From NCBI GenBank assembly GCA_045627385.1, contig JAZQNO010000007.1, positions 1 through 64,000 on the forward strand: a stretch of DNA of 64,000 nucleotides. The letters run 5' to 3'. Shown here piece after piece: positions 25,023 to 32,867 of the stretch. This stretch comes from UBA1757 sp045627385. GTDB taxonomy: Bacteria > Bacteroidota > Bacteroidia > Bacteroidales > UBA1402. Within the stretch, counting starts at the first letter, position 1. Each line of letters begins with the position of its first letter. Position numbers and translations under genes: made by a program. A model generated the notes under the pieces. It was not told the origin of the DNA, did no database searches, and saw only the letters and a list, made by a program, of their open reading frames with translations.

Positions 25023-25409
25023 TTATTTCTTAGCTCCTGCTTTGGGACGTTTGGCTCCATATTTGGAACGTCTCTGAGTACGTGAGGCGACACCGGCGGT
25101 ATCGAGAGTGCCACGTACGATGTGGTAACGTACACCGGGAAGGTCTTTTACACGACCGCCGCGTACAAGGACGATGGAGTGCTCCTGCAAGTTGTGGCCT
25201 TCACCGGGGATGTAGCAGTTCACTTCTTTCTGGTTGGTCAGACGGACACGGGCTACCTTACGCATAGCTGAGTTCGGCTTTTTCGGGGTGGTGGTGTACA
25301 CGCGCACGCATACGCCACGTCTCTGCGGGCAAGAATCAAGGGCAGGAGATTTGCTCTTGTCCTCGAGGTTGATTCTGCCTTTTCTAACTAATTGTTGAAT
25401 AGTTGGCAT
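25023..25409 (-). CDS. rpsL: Small-subunit ribosomal protein uS12
   Basis: The 128-residue protein begins MPTIQQLVRKGRINLEDKSK and has the decoding loop TTTPKKPNSAMRKVARVRL near 39-57. The lysine that is changed in streptomycin-resistant mutants is unaltered (Lys43/44). It is the first gene of the 18-kb ribosomal cluster, behind the promoter at 25481-25488. Confidence 0.98.
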   Translation of the reverse strand: MPTIQQLVRKGRINLEDKSKSPALDSCPQRRGVCVRVYTTTPKKPNSAMRKVARVRLTNQKEVNCYIPGEGHNLQEHSIVLVRGGRVKDLPGVRYHIVRGTLDTAGVASRTQRRSKYGAKRPKAGAKK

Positions 25410-25480
25410 TTTACAGTTTTTGTTTTCTAGTTAGTATAATGATACTTAGTTACAATTTCCACTCTTCGCAAAATGGCGCG

Positions 25481-25509
25481 CAAAGATAAGAATTCTTTTT
25501 TCAAACAAA
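25481..25509 (-). promoter_or_regulatory. Predicted promoter of the str-S10-spc-alpha supercluster
   Basis: The -7 box TATCTTTG (25488-25481) is an exact match to the Bacteroides consensus. A TTTG 17 bases upstream (25509-25506) can serve as -33. The predicted start of transcription lies about 65 bases before rpsL. I find no other consensus -7 box within the cluster. Confidence 0.72.
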
Positions 25510-25532
25510 AAATAATTGATTATAAAAATCAA
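25506..25532 (-). terminator. Possible AT-rich terminator after the DUF3467 gene
   Basis: On the minus strand TTGATT-TTTAT-AATCAA (25532-25516) forms a weak six-base stem followed by TTATTTTTTG. It lies directly behind the DUF3467 stop and just upstream of the rpsL promoter, but the stem is thin. Confidence 0.35.
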
Positions 25533-25534
25533 AA

Positions 25535-25840
25535 TCAAGCCTCTCCGGTGGTGAAACCCACTGGAGGCATGGCCTGCTGAGTGCGGATGGGACCGAACTG
25601 CTGTTCGTATTTGACGACATTTTCCTGCAGAGCCATCAGCAGACGCTTGGCATGTTCGGGGGTGAGCACGATGCGCGATGCCACTCTGGCCTTAGGCAAA
25701 CCGGGCAGCACACGGGCGAAATCGAGAACGAACTCGGCGCTGCTGTGCGTGATGATGGCGAGGTTCGAGTAGATGCCCTGCCCTACTTCATCGTTCAGTT
25801 CGATGTTGAGCTGCTGGGACTTGTTGGAATTCTGATCCAT
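25535..25840 (-). CDS. DUF3467 family protein
   Basis: The 101-residue protein has NIELNDEVGQGIYSNLAIIT and HSSAEFVLDFARVLPGLPKA, then a segment VASRIVLTPEHAKRLLMALQENV, which is the DUF3467 pattern. Function is unknown. In many Bacteroidales this gene lies between rpoC and rpsL; here rpsL follows but der, not rpoC, precedes it by 20 nt. The C-terminus is Pro/Gly/Gln-rich and probably disordered. Confidence 0.85.
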   Translation of the reverse strand: MDQNSNKSQQLNIELNDEVGQGIYSNLAIITHSSAEFVLDFARVLPGLPKARVASRIVLTPEHAKRLLMALQENVVKYEQQFGPIRTQQAMPPVGFTTGEA

Positions 25841-25860
25841 AATATAATAAGGTATAAGGG

Positions 25861-27177
25861 TTATTTTTGTCGGAAAAACAACTGGACAGGCGTTCCGCAG
25901 AAATCGAACTGTTCGCGGAGTTTGTTTTCGAGGAAGCGCTTGTAGGGGTCACGGATGTACTGCGGCAGATTGGCGAAGAAGACGATTGTCGGGGTCACTG
26001 GACCCGGGAGCTGAGTCACATACTTGATTTTGATGTACTTTCCCTTGGTCGCCGGAGGGGGATAATTTTCGATGAGCGGCAGGAAGAACTCGTTGAGTCT
26101 GGCCGTCGGAATATGACGCTGACGGATGTCATAGACAGACTTGGCGGCTTCCAGCACCTTGAAAATGCGCTGCTTGGTCACCACCGATGTGAATATGATG
26201 GGAAAATCCGTAAAGGGCGCAAAGCGGGCGCGGATGGCCTCTTCCATTCTTTTCAGCGAATTGCTGTCTTTGTCTTCGACCAGATCCCATTTGTTGACGC
26301 AGACAACCATGCCTTTACGGTTGCGCTGAATGAGCGAGAAGATATTCATGTCCTGACTTTCGATTCCCCGAGTGGCGTCAAGCATCAGCACGCACACGTC
26401 CGCGCTTTCGATAGCACGGATGCTGCGGAGGACAGAGTAATATTCGATATCCTCCACCACTTTGGCTTTTTTGCGGATACCGGCCGTATCGACCAGATAG
26501 AAATCGAAGCCGAACTTGTTGAAACGGGTCAGGATGGAATCGCGGGTGGTGCCGGCGATATCGGTCACAATCTGCCGGTCTTCACCTATAAAGGCGTTGA
26601 TAATGGACGACTTGCCCACGTTCGGGCGTCCGACCACAGCGATTCTGGGAAGCTCGTCGGTGTTTTCATCTTGAGCATTTTCAGGGAAGAGCGTCAGAAT
26701 ATGGTCGAGCAGTTCGCCCGTGCCGGAACCGTTCATGGCTGAAATGCAGAAAGGATCGCCCAAGCCCAAGCGATAGAACTCGGCCGAGGCGTAGGACATG
26801 ACGCTTTCATCTGTCTTGTTGCAGACCAGCACGACCGGACGATTCTTCACACGTCTGAGGATGGAGGCGACATCCATGTCGAGGTCTGTCACGCCGTTCT
26901 GGATGTCCACCAGGAAAAGCACCACGTCGCATTCTTCCAGAGAGGCTTCCACCTGTTTGCGGATCTGGTCTTCGAACACATCGTCCGAACCGACCACCCA
27001 ACCACCGGTATCCACCACGGAAAAGTTCACGCCATTCCAGCTGGAATGTCCGTAGTGGCGGTCGCGGGTCGTGCCGGCCTCGTCATTGACAATGGCCTTG
27101 CGCCCTTCGACCAGACGGTTGAATAGGGTCGATTTGCCCACGTTTGGGCGACCTACAATAGCTACCAACTTGCTCAT
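25861..27177 (-). CDS. der: Ribosome-assembly GTPase Der (EngA)
   Basis: The 438-residue protein has two tandem G domains, each with its P loop: GRPNVGKSTLFN near residues 8-19 and GRPNVGKSSIIN near 180-191. The NKTDE and NKWD guanine motifs are visible and a C-terminal KH-like domain ends the protein. It acts in late 50S assembly. It lies 26 nt after era, in a run of assembly and ribosome genes. Confidence 0.97.
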   Translation of the reverse strand: MSKLVAIVGRPNVGKSTLFNRLVEGRKAIVNDEAGTTRDRHYGHSSWNGVNFSVVDTGGWVVGSDDVFEDQIRKQVEASLEECDVVLFLVDIQNGVTDLDMDVASILRRVKNRPVVLVCNKTDESVMSYASAEFYRLGLGDPFCISAMNGSGTGELLDHILTLFPENAQDENTDELPRIAVVGRPNVGKSSIINAFIGEDRQIVTDIAGTTRDSILTRFNKFGFDFYLVDTAGIRKKAKVVEDIEYYSVLRSIRAIESADVCVLMLDATRGIESQDMNIFSLIQRNRKGMVVCVNKWDLVEDKDSNSLKRMEEAIRARFAPFTDFPIIFTSVVTKQRIFKVLEAAKSVYDIRQRHIPTARLNEFFLPLIENYPPPATKGKYIKIKYVTQLPGPVTPTIVFFANLPQYIRDPYKRFLENKLREQFDFCGTPVQLFFRQK

Positions 27178-27203
27178 ATGCCATTATTTTGCCAGCCACC
27201 GCC

Positions 27204-28085
27204 CTACTCGGGCCGATAGCCGAATTCTTTCAATGCGTTTTCCCGGCTGCGCCAGTCTTTCTCCACTTTCACAAAAAGTTCGAGGTAGACTTTTTCGTCG
27301 AGAAATTTTTCAATATCCTGACGGGCAGCCGTGCCGACTTTTTTGAGCGCCGCGCCGCCGTGCCCGATGATGATTCCTTTCTGATTTTCGCGTTCCACGA
27401 TGATGGCGGCCCTGATGTCCACCCGGCCGGCCTGCTGTTTGAATTGTTCGACAAGCACTTCCACCGAATAGGGGATTTCTTTCTGATAATACAGCAGGAT
27501 TTTCTCTCGGATGATCTCCGACACGAAGAAACGGGTCGGTTTGTCGGTCAGCGCGTCTTTGCCGAAATAGGGCGGACATTCCGGGAGCAGCTCGCGGATA
27601 CGCTTCATCAGATAATCCGTATTGAAACGGTGGAGGGCTGAAACGGGAATGATTTCAGCCTTCGGAAGCAGCTCTTTCAATTCATCCACCTGCTTTTCGA
27701 GCCGTTTCTGATCGCTCAGGTCCACCTTGTTGATGACCAAGAGCAAGGGCACTTCCATGCGGCGCACCTTCTCCAGAAATTCGTCGTTCTTGGTCACCGT
27801 CTCGACCGTGTCGGTGATGTAGAGCAGAATGTCGGCATCAATCAGGGCAGACTGCGAGAAATCGAGCATCGACTCCTGGAGTTTGTATTTCGGCTTCAGC
27901 ACGCCGGGCGTATCGCTGAAGACAATCTGATAGTCTTCACCGTTGACGATGCCCGTAATGCGGTGACGGGTCGTCTGCGCTTTGGAGGTGATGATGGACA
28001 GCCTCTCTCCGACCAGGACATTCATCAGGGTCGACTTTCCCACATTGGGATTGCCCACGATATTGACAAAACCGGCTTTGTGCAT
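27204..28085 (-). CDS. era: Ribosome-assembly GTPase Era
   Basis: The frame is open to 28139, but I start at ATG 28085 (293 residues, MHKAGFVNIVGNPNVGKSTL), which matches the family. The G domain is followed by a KH domain (RENQKGIIIGHGGAALKKVG near 230-250) that binds the 3' end of 16S rRNA. The anti-Shine-Dalgarno end it recognises is the same one that the strong ribosome-binding sites in the downstream cluster would need. Confidence 0.97.
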   Translation of the reverse strand: MHKAGFVNIVGNPNVGKSTLMNVLVGERLSIITSKAQTTRHRITGIVNGEDYQIVFSDTPGVLKPKYKLQESMLDFSQSALIDADILLYITDTVETVTKNDEFLEKVRRMEVPLLLVINKVDLSDQKRLEKQVDELKELLPKAEIIPVSALHRFNTDYLMKRIRELLPECPPYFGKDALTDKPTRFFVSEIIREKILLYYQKEIPYSVEVLVEQFKQQAGRVDIRAAIIVERENQKGIIIGHGGAALKKVGTAARQDIEKFLDEKVYLELFVKVEKDWRSRENALKEFGYRPE

Positions 28086-28168
28086 AGGATGGATAATAAA
28101 AACAAAAGCGGGGACGCATCTGTTTTCAAAATGTGTCACCCGCTTTTATATCGGTAAGAAGGCCTTCG

Positions 28169-28357
28169 TCAGGAGATCTTTTCTTCGGATTCGATAGCCA
28201 CTTTGCCACGATAGTAGCCACACTCACCGCAAACGGTGTGATAGATGTAGAGGTTGCCGCAGTTCGGGCAGACAGCCATGGTGGGAGCTTCTGCCTTGTA
28301 GTGGGTTCTACGCTTGGCAGTACGGGTGTTTGAATGTTTGTGTCTGGGATGTGCCAT
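28169..28357 (-). CDS. rpmF: Large-subunit ribosomal protein bL32
   Basis: The 62-residue protein starts MAHPRHKHSNTRTAKRRTHY and has a zinc ribbon with Cys30, Cys33, Cys43 and Cys46. It lies 19 nt after DUF177, the near-universal partner of rpmF. Confidence 0.97.
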   Translation of the reverse strand: MAHPRHKHSNTRTAKRRTHYKAEAPTMAVCPNCGNLYIYHTVCGECGYYRGKVAIESEEKIS

Positions 28358-28376
28358 TGTCTTATAGTTTTAAAAT

Positions 28377-28958
28377 TTATTCTGTCTCTTTCCAGTCTTT
28401 CAGGCCGTCCCAAATGGGATTGGTCTGAGTATTCTCATCATCGGCTTCGTCTTCATCCAGCTCATCGTCCTCCGGCAGAATGTCGCTGTCTTCGTCGTCA
28501 ATGCTTTTTGCCAGGTGCTTTCTGAGTTTCGAAGACATGGCCTTGCTGCATTTGCCAGGCTGATGAACGTGTTTGAGCGGAACAGCCAATGCGATGATTT
28601 CATAGAGGAACCAAGCAATGTTCAGTTCGCCTTCCGTTTCCGGAACGATGATGACATCCTCACCCTCATCGGAGTATTCGGCTCCGAACTTGGCAATCAG
28701 ATGACTCGTCTCGCTGATCGGCAACGGCATGTCTTCCAGACAACGGTCGCAGGGAACCATCACGGTACCTTCGAGGGAGAACTCGATTTCGTACACAAGA
28801 CCGGTGTTGCGAACGCGGACTTTGGCTTGAACGTCACCACGCTGCACCTCGGGGCCGTCAATCATCGTAAACCAGTTGGTATCGAGCTTGTAATCAAACT
28901 CGTGGACACCGACCGACATACTCTTCAACGGAAGCTTGAACGCATCGTATCTGCTCAT
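28377..28958 (-). CDS. DUF177 (YceD-like) protein, 23S rRNA accumulation factor family
   Basis: The 193-residue protein has the DUF177 core: beta-rich start, VPCDRCLEDMPLPI near residues 68-81 (Cys70, Cys73), an acidic middle and the PGKCSKAM segment near 146. The last 35 residues are strongly acidic (DEDSDILPEDDELDEDEADDE). In bacteria and chloroplasts this family supports 23S rRNA and 50S maturation. It leads the rpmF-era-der-DUF3467 run and has a consensus promoter upstream. Confidence 0.88.
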   Translation of the reverse strand: MSRYDAFKLPLKSMSVGVHEFDYKLDTNWFTMIDGPEVQRGDVQAKVRVRNTGLVYEIEFSLEGTVMVPCDRCLEDMPLPISETSHLIAKFGAEYSDEGEDVIIVPETEGELNIAWFLYEIIALAVPLKHVHQPGKCSKAMSSKLRKHLAKSIDDEDSDILPEDDELDEDEADDENTQTNPIWDGLKDWKETE

Positions 28959-28984
28959 ATCTCAGTCCTTTCCGAAAAACCGTG

Positions 28985-28992
28985 CAAAGGTA
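28985..28992 (-). promoter_or_regulatory. Predicted -7 promoter box of DUF177-rpmF-era-der
   Basis: TACCTTTG on the minus strand is an exact Bacteroides -7 match, 26 bases before the DUF177 ATG. A TTTG lies 23 bases further upstream, slightly too far for an ideal -33. Confidence 0.65.
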
Positions 28993-29024
28993 GGAATAAA
29001 TTTCATCAGATGAAACAAATGGAG

Positions 29025-29061
29025 AAAAAAAAGCGGAGCCGGCCTTGCAGGCCGGCTCCGC
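29025..29061 (-). terminator. Strong rho-independent terminator of trpB
   Basis: A perfect 12-bp stem rich in GC (plus 29033-29044 with 29050-29061) closes a five-base loop and is followed on the minus strand by eight Ts. It lies 39 bases after the trpB stop codon, so trpB ends its transcription unit alone. Confidence 0.95.
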
Positions 29062-29100
29062 CGCTTCCGTAAGAACCTGATTTTTCAAAAATGCACAGAA

Positions 29101-30351
29101 TCAGAGCACAAATCCCCTCTTGGCCAGGAACTCGTCACCGATGCCGTATTTTTCGATGACATAGTCGAGGTCCTTGTCTCCACGTCCCGACAGGGTGACG
29201 ATGACCGAATTGGGACGGCCTTCACGGGCGATTTTCAAGGCATAGGCCAGCGCATGGCTGCTCTCGATAGCCGGAATAATGCCCTCGACGCGAGAAAGCA
29301 GGAAGAGTGCCTCAATGGCATCCTCATCGTCGGCAGTGACGTAGTTCACGCGGCCCATGTCGTGCAGCAGCGCATGCTCGGGACCTGCGGCCGGATAATC
29401 CAGACCGCTGGCGTTGGAATAGACTGGAGCGGGCGTACCGTCTTCATTGGCCAGCATATAGCTGTTGAATCCGTGCATCACGCCTTCGTGGCCGTAAGTG
29501 ATGCTGGCCGCATTGTCGCCCAATTTCGGACCGCGGCCCAAGGGCTCTACGCCGTAGAGCTCCACAGGGTCTGCCAGGAAAGGCACAAATGTGCCGATGG
29601 AGTTGGAGCCGCCGCCGACACAGGCGATGACCTTGTCGGGCAAATGGCCCGTCATCTCGATGAACTGAGCTCTGGCCTCGTCACCGATGACCTGCTGGAA
29701 ATCGCGCACCATCAGGGGAAAAGGATGTGGGCCGGCGGCCGTTCCGATGCAGTAGATGGCCGTCTTGTATTCCTTGGAATAGGCTTCGAATGCGGCATCG
29801 ACAGCTTCTTTCAAAGTCTTGAGGCCCTTGCTGACAGGAATCACCCGGGCACCCAACAATTTCATACGGGCCACATTGGGCGCCTGCTTGGCGATGTCGA
29901 CCTCTCCCATATAGATGTCGCATTCCAGACCGAAGTAGGCGGCTGCCGTAGCCAAAGCCACGCCATGCTGTCCGGCTCCGGTTTCGGCGATGAGTTTCTT
30001 CTTGCCCATATACTTGGCCAGCAGTCCCTCACCCATGCAGTGGTTGAGTTTGTGCGCGCCGGTATGGTTCAGATCTTCGCGTTTCAGATAGATCTGGGTC
30101 TTTCCGAACAGATTGGAAAGTTTCTGGCAATGGTAAAGAGGCGTCGGACGTCCCTGGAACTCCTTGCGGATGCGGCGGAGTTCGGCGATGAACTGCGCCG
30201 ACTGGGCTATGGTGTTGTAGCCTTCGGCATATTCCTGGAAGGCCTTGATAAGTTCGGAATTGTCCAAGTAGTTGCCGCCGTATCTGCCGAAATAGCCGTC
30301 TTCGGTGGGATACTCCTTGAGGTAGTTGTCAAAATCTCTGTAATTATTCAT
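29101..30351 (-). CDS. trpB: Tryptophan synthase beta subunit
   Basis: The 416-residue PLP enzyme joins indole and serine to make tryptophan. PLP lysine Lys101 lies in HTGAHKLN, the catalytic Glu124 in ETGAGQHG, and the phosphate-binding GGGSNSIG near residue 250. The sequence is the TrpB1 type normally partnered with TrpA, but no trpA or other trp gene is present on either side. An upstream ATG at 30414 directly abuts the attenuator U tract; I prefer ATG 30351 because the extra 21 residues do not look like TrpB. Expression should be controlled by the Trp leader upstream. Confidence 0.95.
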   Translation of the reverse strand: MNNYRDFDNYLKEYPTEDGYFGRYGGNYLDNSELIKAFQEYAEGYNTIAQSAQFIAELRRIRKEFQGRPTPLYHCQKLSNLFGKTQIYLKREDLNHTGAHKLNHCMGEGLLAKYMGKKKLIAETGAGQHGVALATAAAYFGLECDIYMGEVDIAKQAPNVARMKLLGARVIPVSKGLKTLKEAVDAAFEAYSKEYKTAIYCIGTAAGPHPFPLMVRDFQQVIGDEARAQFIEMTGHLPDKVIACVGGGSNSIGTFVPFLADPVELYGVEPLGRGPKLGDNAASITYGHEGVMHGFNSYMLANEDGTPAPVYSNASGLDYPAAGPEHALLHDMGRVNYVTADDEDAIEALFLLSRVEGIIPAIESSHALAYALKIAREGRPNSVIVTLSGRGDKDLDYVIEKYGIGDEFLAKRGFVL

Positions 30352-30414
30352 AGTTCTGTTGAATTGGCTTGTCGTTTCTTCCGTCACAGATGTCAGGCAG
30401 AGTTTCCTTGTCAT

Positions 30415-30448
30415 AAAAAAAGGCCCGCAGCGTTTGCTCCGAACCTTT
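30415..30448 (-). terminator. Attenuator terminator in front of trpB
   Basis: On the minus strand a 13-position stem (30448-30436 with 30431-30419; one mismatch, two G-U pairs) closes a four-base AAAC loop and runs into seven Ts. Its 5' arm contains GGAGC (30440-30436), which can instead pair with GCTCC at 30490-30486 in the leader, giving an antiterminator. It lies after the leader peptide and before trpB. Confidence 0.88.
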
Positions 30449-30466
30449 TATGTGACCGCATCGGCA

Positions 30467-30547
30467 TTACCGTGTACGAGGTACTGGAGCTGAGAGGAAA
30501 CCCTGCCAGCGCCACGACCAGAACCGGATGTTGCCGTTTTGTTTCAT
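30467..30547 (-). CDS. trpL: Trp leader peptide (attenuation)
   Basis: A 26-codon open frame runs from ATG 30547 to TAA 30467. Three Trp codons fall at positions 10, 12 and 14 (FWSWRWQ) in a peptide that is otherwise Asn/Arg/Pro-rich, and Trp is the rarest amino acid, so chance is unlikely. The stop codon lies 18 bases before the terminator stem. With low charged tRNA-Trp the ribosome should stall over codons 10-14 and leave 30490-30486 free to disrupt the terminator. The 5' leader is only about 15 bases and has no clear ribosome-binding site. Confidence 0.88.
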   Translation of the reverse strand: MKQNGNIRFWSWRWQGFLSAPVPRTR

Positions 30548-30568
30548 TGCCGATGATTTTTCGTGCTG

Positions 30569-30576
30569 CAAATATA
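30569..30576 (-). promoter_or_regulatory. Predicted -7 promoter box of trpL-trpB
   Basis: TATATTTG on the minus strand is an exact match to the Bacteroides -7 consensus, 21 bases before the leader peptide start. The -33 region is poor, which fits a promoter that may need little strength. Confidence 0.6.
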
Positions 30577-30619
30577 GACAAATTTCCTCAAACGGAATTT
30601 CACACGCCTGAAAAAATGG

Positions 30620-31441
30620 TCAGTACTGTTCCTTTTCGTTGGGGAAATCCTTGGCCTTCACGTCTTCGATGTAGTGGCTGGTCGCCTTGATGATGGTTCC
30701 CTGCAGATCGGCATAGCGGCGCAGATAACGGGGAGAGAAGTTCTGGGTGATGCCCAGCATGTCGTGCAGAACCAGCACCTGTCCGTCCGTGTGGGGTCCG
30801 GCACCGATGCCGATGGTCGGAATTTCGAGGCTGTCGGTCACTTCCTTCGCCAGATTGGCCGGAATCTTTTCAAGCACCAGGCTGAAGCAGCCGAGGTCCT
30901 GAAGCAGACGGGCATCCTCTTTCAGTTTCTGAGCCTCGGCCTCTTCTCGGGCACGAACGGCGTACGAACCGAATTTGTTGATCGACTGGGGAGTGAGACC
31001 GAGATGGCCCATGATGGGAATGCCGGCGCAGAGAATGCGCTCGATCGACTCGCGGATTTCGCTGCCGCCTTCGAGTTTGACCGCATCGGCGTGGGTTTCT
31101 TTCATAATGCGGATGGCGCTGGCCAGCGCCTCCTTGGAGTTGCCCTGGTACGAGCCGAAAGGCATGTCGACCACCACCAGCGCGCGTTCGACGCCACGCA
31201 CCACCGATTTGCCGTGGTAAATCATCTGATCGAGCGTAATGGGGAGCGTGGTGGCGTTTCCGGCCATCGTATTGGAAGCGGAATCACCGACCAGAATCAC
31301 GTCCATTCCGGCCTGATCGACGAGTTTCGCCATCGAATAGTCATAAGAGGTCAGCATGGCGATCTTTTCACCACGCTGTTTCATTTCCAACAATCTGCGC
31401 GTAGTCACCTTGCGTGCATCTACCTGTACTGCTGCTGACAT
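30620..31441 (-). CDS. panB: 3-methyl-2-oxobutanoate hydroxymethyltransferase (ketopantoate synthesis)
   Basis: The 273-residue TIM-barrel enzyme makes ketopantoate from alpha-ketoisovalerate and methylene-tetrahydrofolate, the first step of pantothenate synthesis. The PanB signatures MLTSYDYSMAKLVDQAGMD and ILVGDSASNTMAGN (Asp53), the KLEGG strand and GIGAGPHTDGQVLV are all visible. No other pan gene is in the window. It has its own consensus promoter, so it is not simply the tail of the PUL operon upstream. Confidence 0.95.
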   Translation of the reverse strand: MSAAVQVDARKVTTRRLLEMKQRGEKIAMLTSYDYSMAKLVDQAGMDVILVGDSASNTMAGNATTLPITLDQMIYHGKSVVRGVERALVVVDMPFGSYQGNSKEALASAIRIMKETHADAVKLEGGSEIRESIERILCAGIPIMGHLGLTPQSINKFGSYAVRAREEAEAQKLKEDARLLQDLGCFSLVLEKIPANLAKEVTDSLEIPTIGIGAGPHTDGQVLVLHDMLGITQNFSPRYLRRYADLQGTIIKATSHYIEDVKAKDFPNEKEQY

Positions 31442-31463
31442 TTCTATTTGAATTTTGTTCCTG

Positions 31464-31495
31464 CAAAATTAGTGGACTGCCCACAAATTGACAAA
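31464..31495 (-). promoter_or_regulatory. Predicted promoter of panB
   Basis: The -7 box TAATTTTG (31471-31464) and a -33 TTTG (31495-31492) are separated by 20 bases, both exact Bacteroides elements at the right spacing. The start of transcription should give a leader of about 15 bases. Confidence 0.8.
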
Positions 31496-31503
31496 CAAAA
31501 AGT

Positions 31504-32865
31504 TCATTTCCATTGGCTCCTCATCCAGTCGAGCCCTCTTTTCTGGCTTTCGGCAAAACGCCAGTGGCTGGAAGAGGGGGTAATCTCCATTGTTTTGGGA
31601 GCTTGAATGCGGTTGAAAGCGGCACAGACCGATGTCGGGGGACAAGTGTTGTCGTTGTATCCGTGGCAATAGAAGCCGGGCGCCTTGACTCGGGACGCGA
31701 AGTTGGCCACGTCGAAATAAGACAAGGTGCGGAGCGCTGTTTCCAAATCGATGGACTCATCTGTCAACGCATAGTCATAGGGTCCCTTTCCCGTTCGTGG
31801 AAAATTGCGTAGTTCCTGGCCGTTGCGGCAGAGATTGGGCCATCCGCCCGTACCGCCTCTGGCATAACCGGAGATATCGCACAAGGCCGGATAGAAAGAC
31901 GACAGGAAAGTGACCCTGGGATCGAGGGCCGCCGTGACAATGGTCAGCGCCCCACCCTGGCTCCCGCCGGTGACACCCACATTCTTTCCATCCCATTCTG
32001 GCAAGGATACGAGGAAATCGATGCATCTGACACAGGACGCATAGACTTTGCGCAGATAATGTTCCTCGGGACTTTCCAGTCCGCGCCGTTCATAATCGCC
32101 CTTGACAAGCTGATGGGCCTGAAGCACCGAGTCGGGGGCATTCACAGGAATGCCGTTGATGCCTATGCAGAAAATGATGTAACCCTGTTCGGCGTATTCC
32201 GGACTGGCCCCGATGCGTTTCACACCGGCTCCCGGCGGATTGAACAGGACAGGATGCTTCTCGCCGTCACGGGGACGGAGCAGCCATCCGTAGATATAAT
32301 GACCCTTTTCGTAGGCCTGCAGTTTCACCAGGAAACATTCCACTTTATCGGACGAATAAGTGTCGTCGGGAATCATTTCGTAAGTCATCGGCACCTTGGA
32401 CGCTTTCTTCAGCGTCTTGCTCCAGAATGCATCGAAATCCTTCGGTTCGGCCACCGAAGCTTTGATGGACTGGGTCTCACAGCCCACTTTCAGATTGTCC
32501 CGGAAAGTGGTACCGTCCACGGTGAAGGACACCTGGCACCAGCGGAAACCGGGTTTATCCATACGTCCGAACGAGGCACGGGCCTCACCGTTGTGGAAGA
32601 CTGCCTCGCCTTTCCTATCGGCAGGCAGGTTGTCGGGTCCGGCCTCGAACTTCAGCGTGACGCCCTCCAGGGCGGCACCGCCGGCCGTGGCCACCACCCG
32701 TACCACCGGGTCTTCTCCGACTGCCACGACTGCCTTTTCGGGCAGAACGGTATAATCGACATAGGCCCGGCCGGCCTTCGTAATCTGAGCGTCGGCCGTT
32801 GCGGACAAAAACAGGACGGCTGCCAGCAGACAGACGGACTCCAGTATGAACAATCTTTTATTCAT
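31504..32865 (-). CDS. Acetylxylan esterase / cephalosporin-C deacetylase-like esterase (AXE1 family)
   Basis: The protein has 453 residues from ATG 32865 (the frame opens with TTG at 32871). It has a signal peptide (about 1-27, ending ATADAQ), a beta-sandwich of about 110 residues and an AXE1 alpha/beta-hydrolase domain. The nucleophile Ser302 lies in GGSQGG, with a catalytic His in SSSHWRF near the C-terminus and the CHGYNDNTCPP acid loop before it. AXE1 enzymes remove acetyl groups from sugars, so here it probably deacetylates pectin or an attached glycan. It is the last gene of the PUL, 2 nt after its predecessor. Confidence 0.85.
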   Translation of the reverse strand: MNKRLFILESVCLLAAVLFLSATADAQITKAGRAYVDYTVLPEKAVVAVGEDPVVRVVATAGGAALEGVTLKFEAGPDNLPADRKGEAVFHNGEARASFGRMDKPGFRWCQVSFTVDGTTFRDNLKVGCETQSIKASVAEPKDFDAFWSKTLKKASKVPMTYEMIPDDTYSSDKVECFLVKLQAYEKGHYIYGWLLRPRDGEKHPVLFNPPGAGVKRIGASPEYAEQGYIIFCIGINGIPVNAPDSVLQAHQLVKGDYERRGLESPEEHYLRKVYASCVRCIDFLVSLPEWDGKNVGVTGGSQGGALTIVTAALDPRVTFLSSFYPALCDISGYARGGTGGWPNLCRNGQELRNFPRTGKGPYDYALTDESIDLETALRTLSYFDVANFASRVKAPGFYCHGYNDNTCPPTSVCAAFNRIQAPKTMEITPSSSHWRFAESQKRGLDWMRSQWK

Positions 32866-32867
32866 AA

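Noticed and set aside
25410..25534. Possible small RNA or tRNA in the spacer before rpsL
   Set aside because: No cloverleaf or stable fold is visible; the spacer is explained by a promoter and a weak terminator-like repeat.
30352..30414. Upstream ATG of trpB at 30414
   Set aside because: The added 21 residues begin at the base after the attenuator U tract and have no TrpB character; ATG 30351 gives the expected N-terminus. It is kept as an alternative in the trpB entry.
30577..30619. AAATTCC / GGAAATTT inverted repeat after panB
   Set aside because: The stem is short, has a bulge and is not followed by a U tract, so I could not support it as a panB terminator or an operator.
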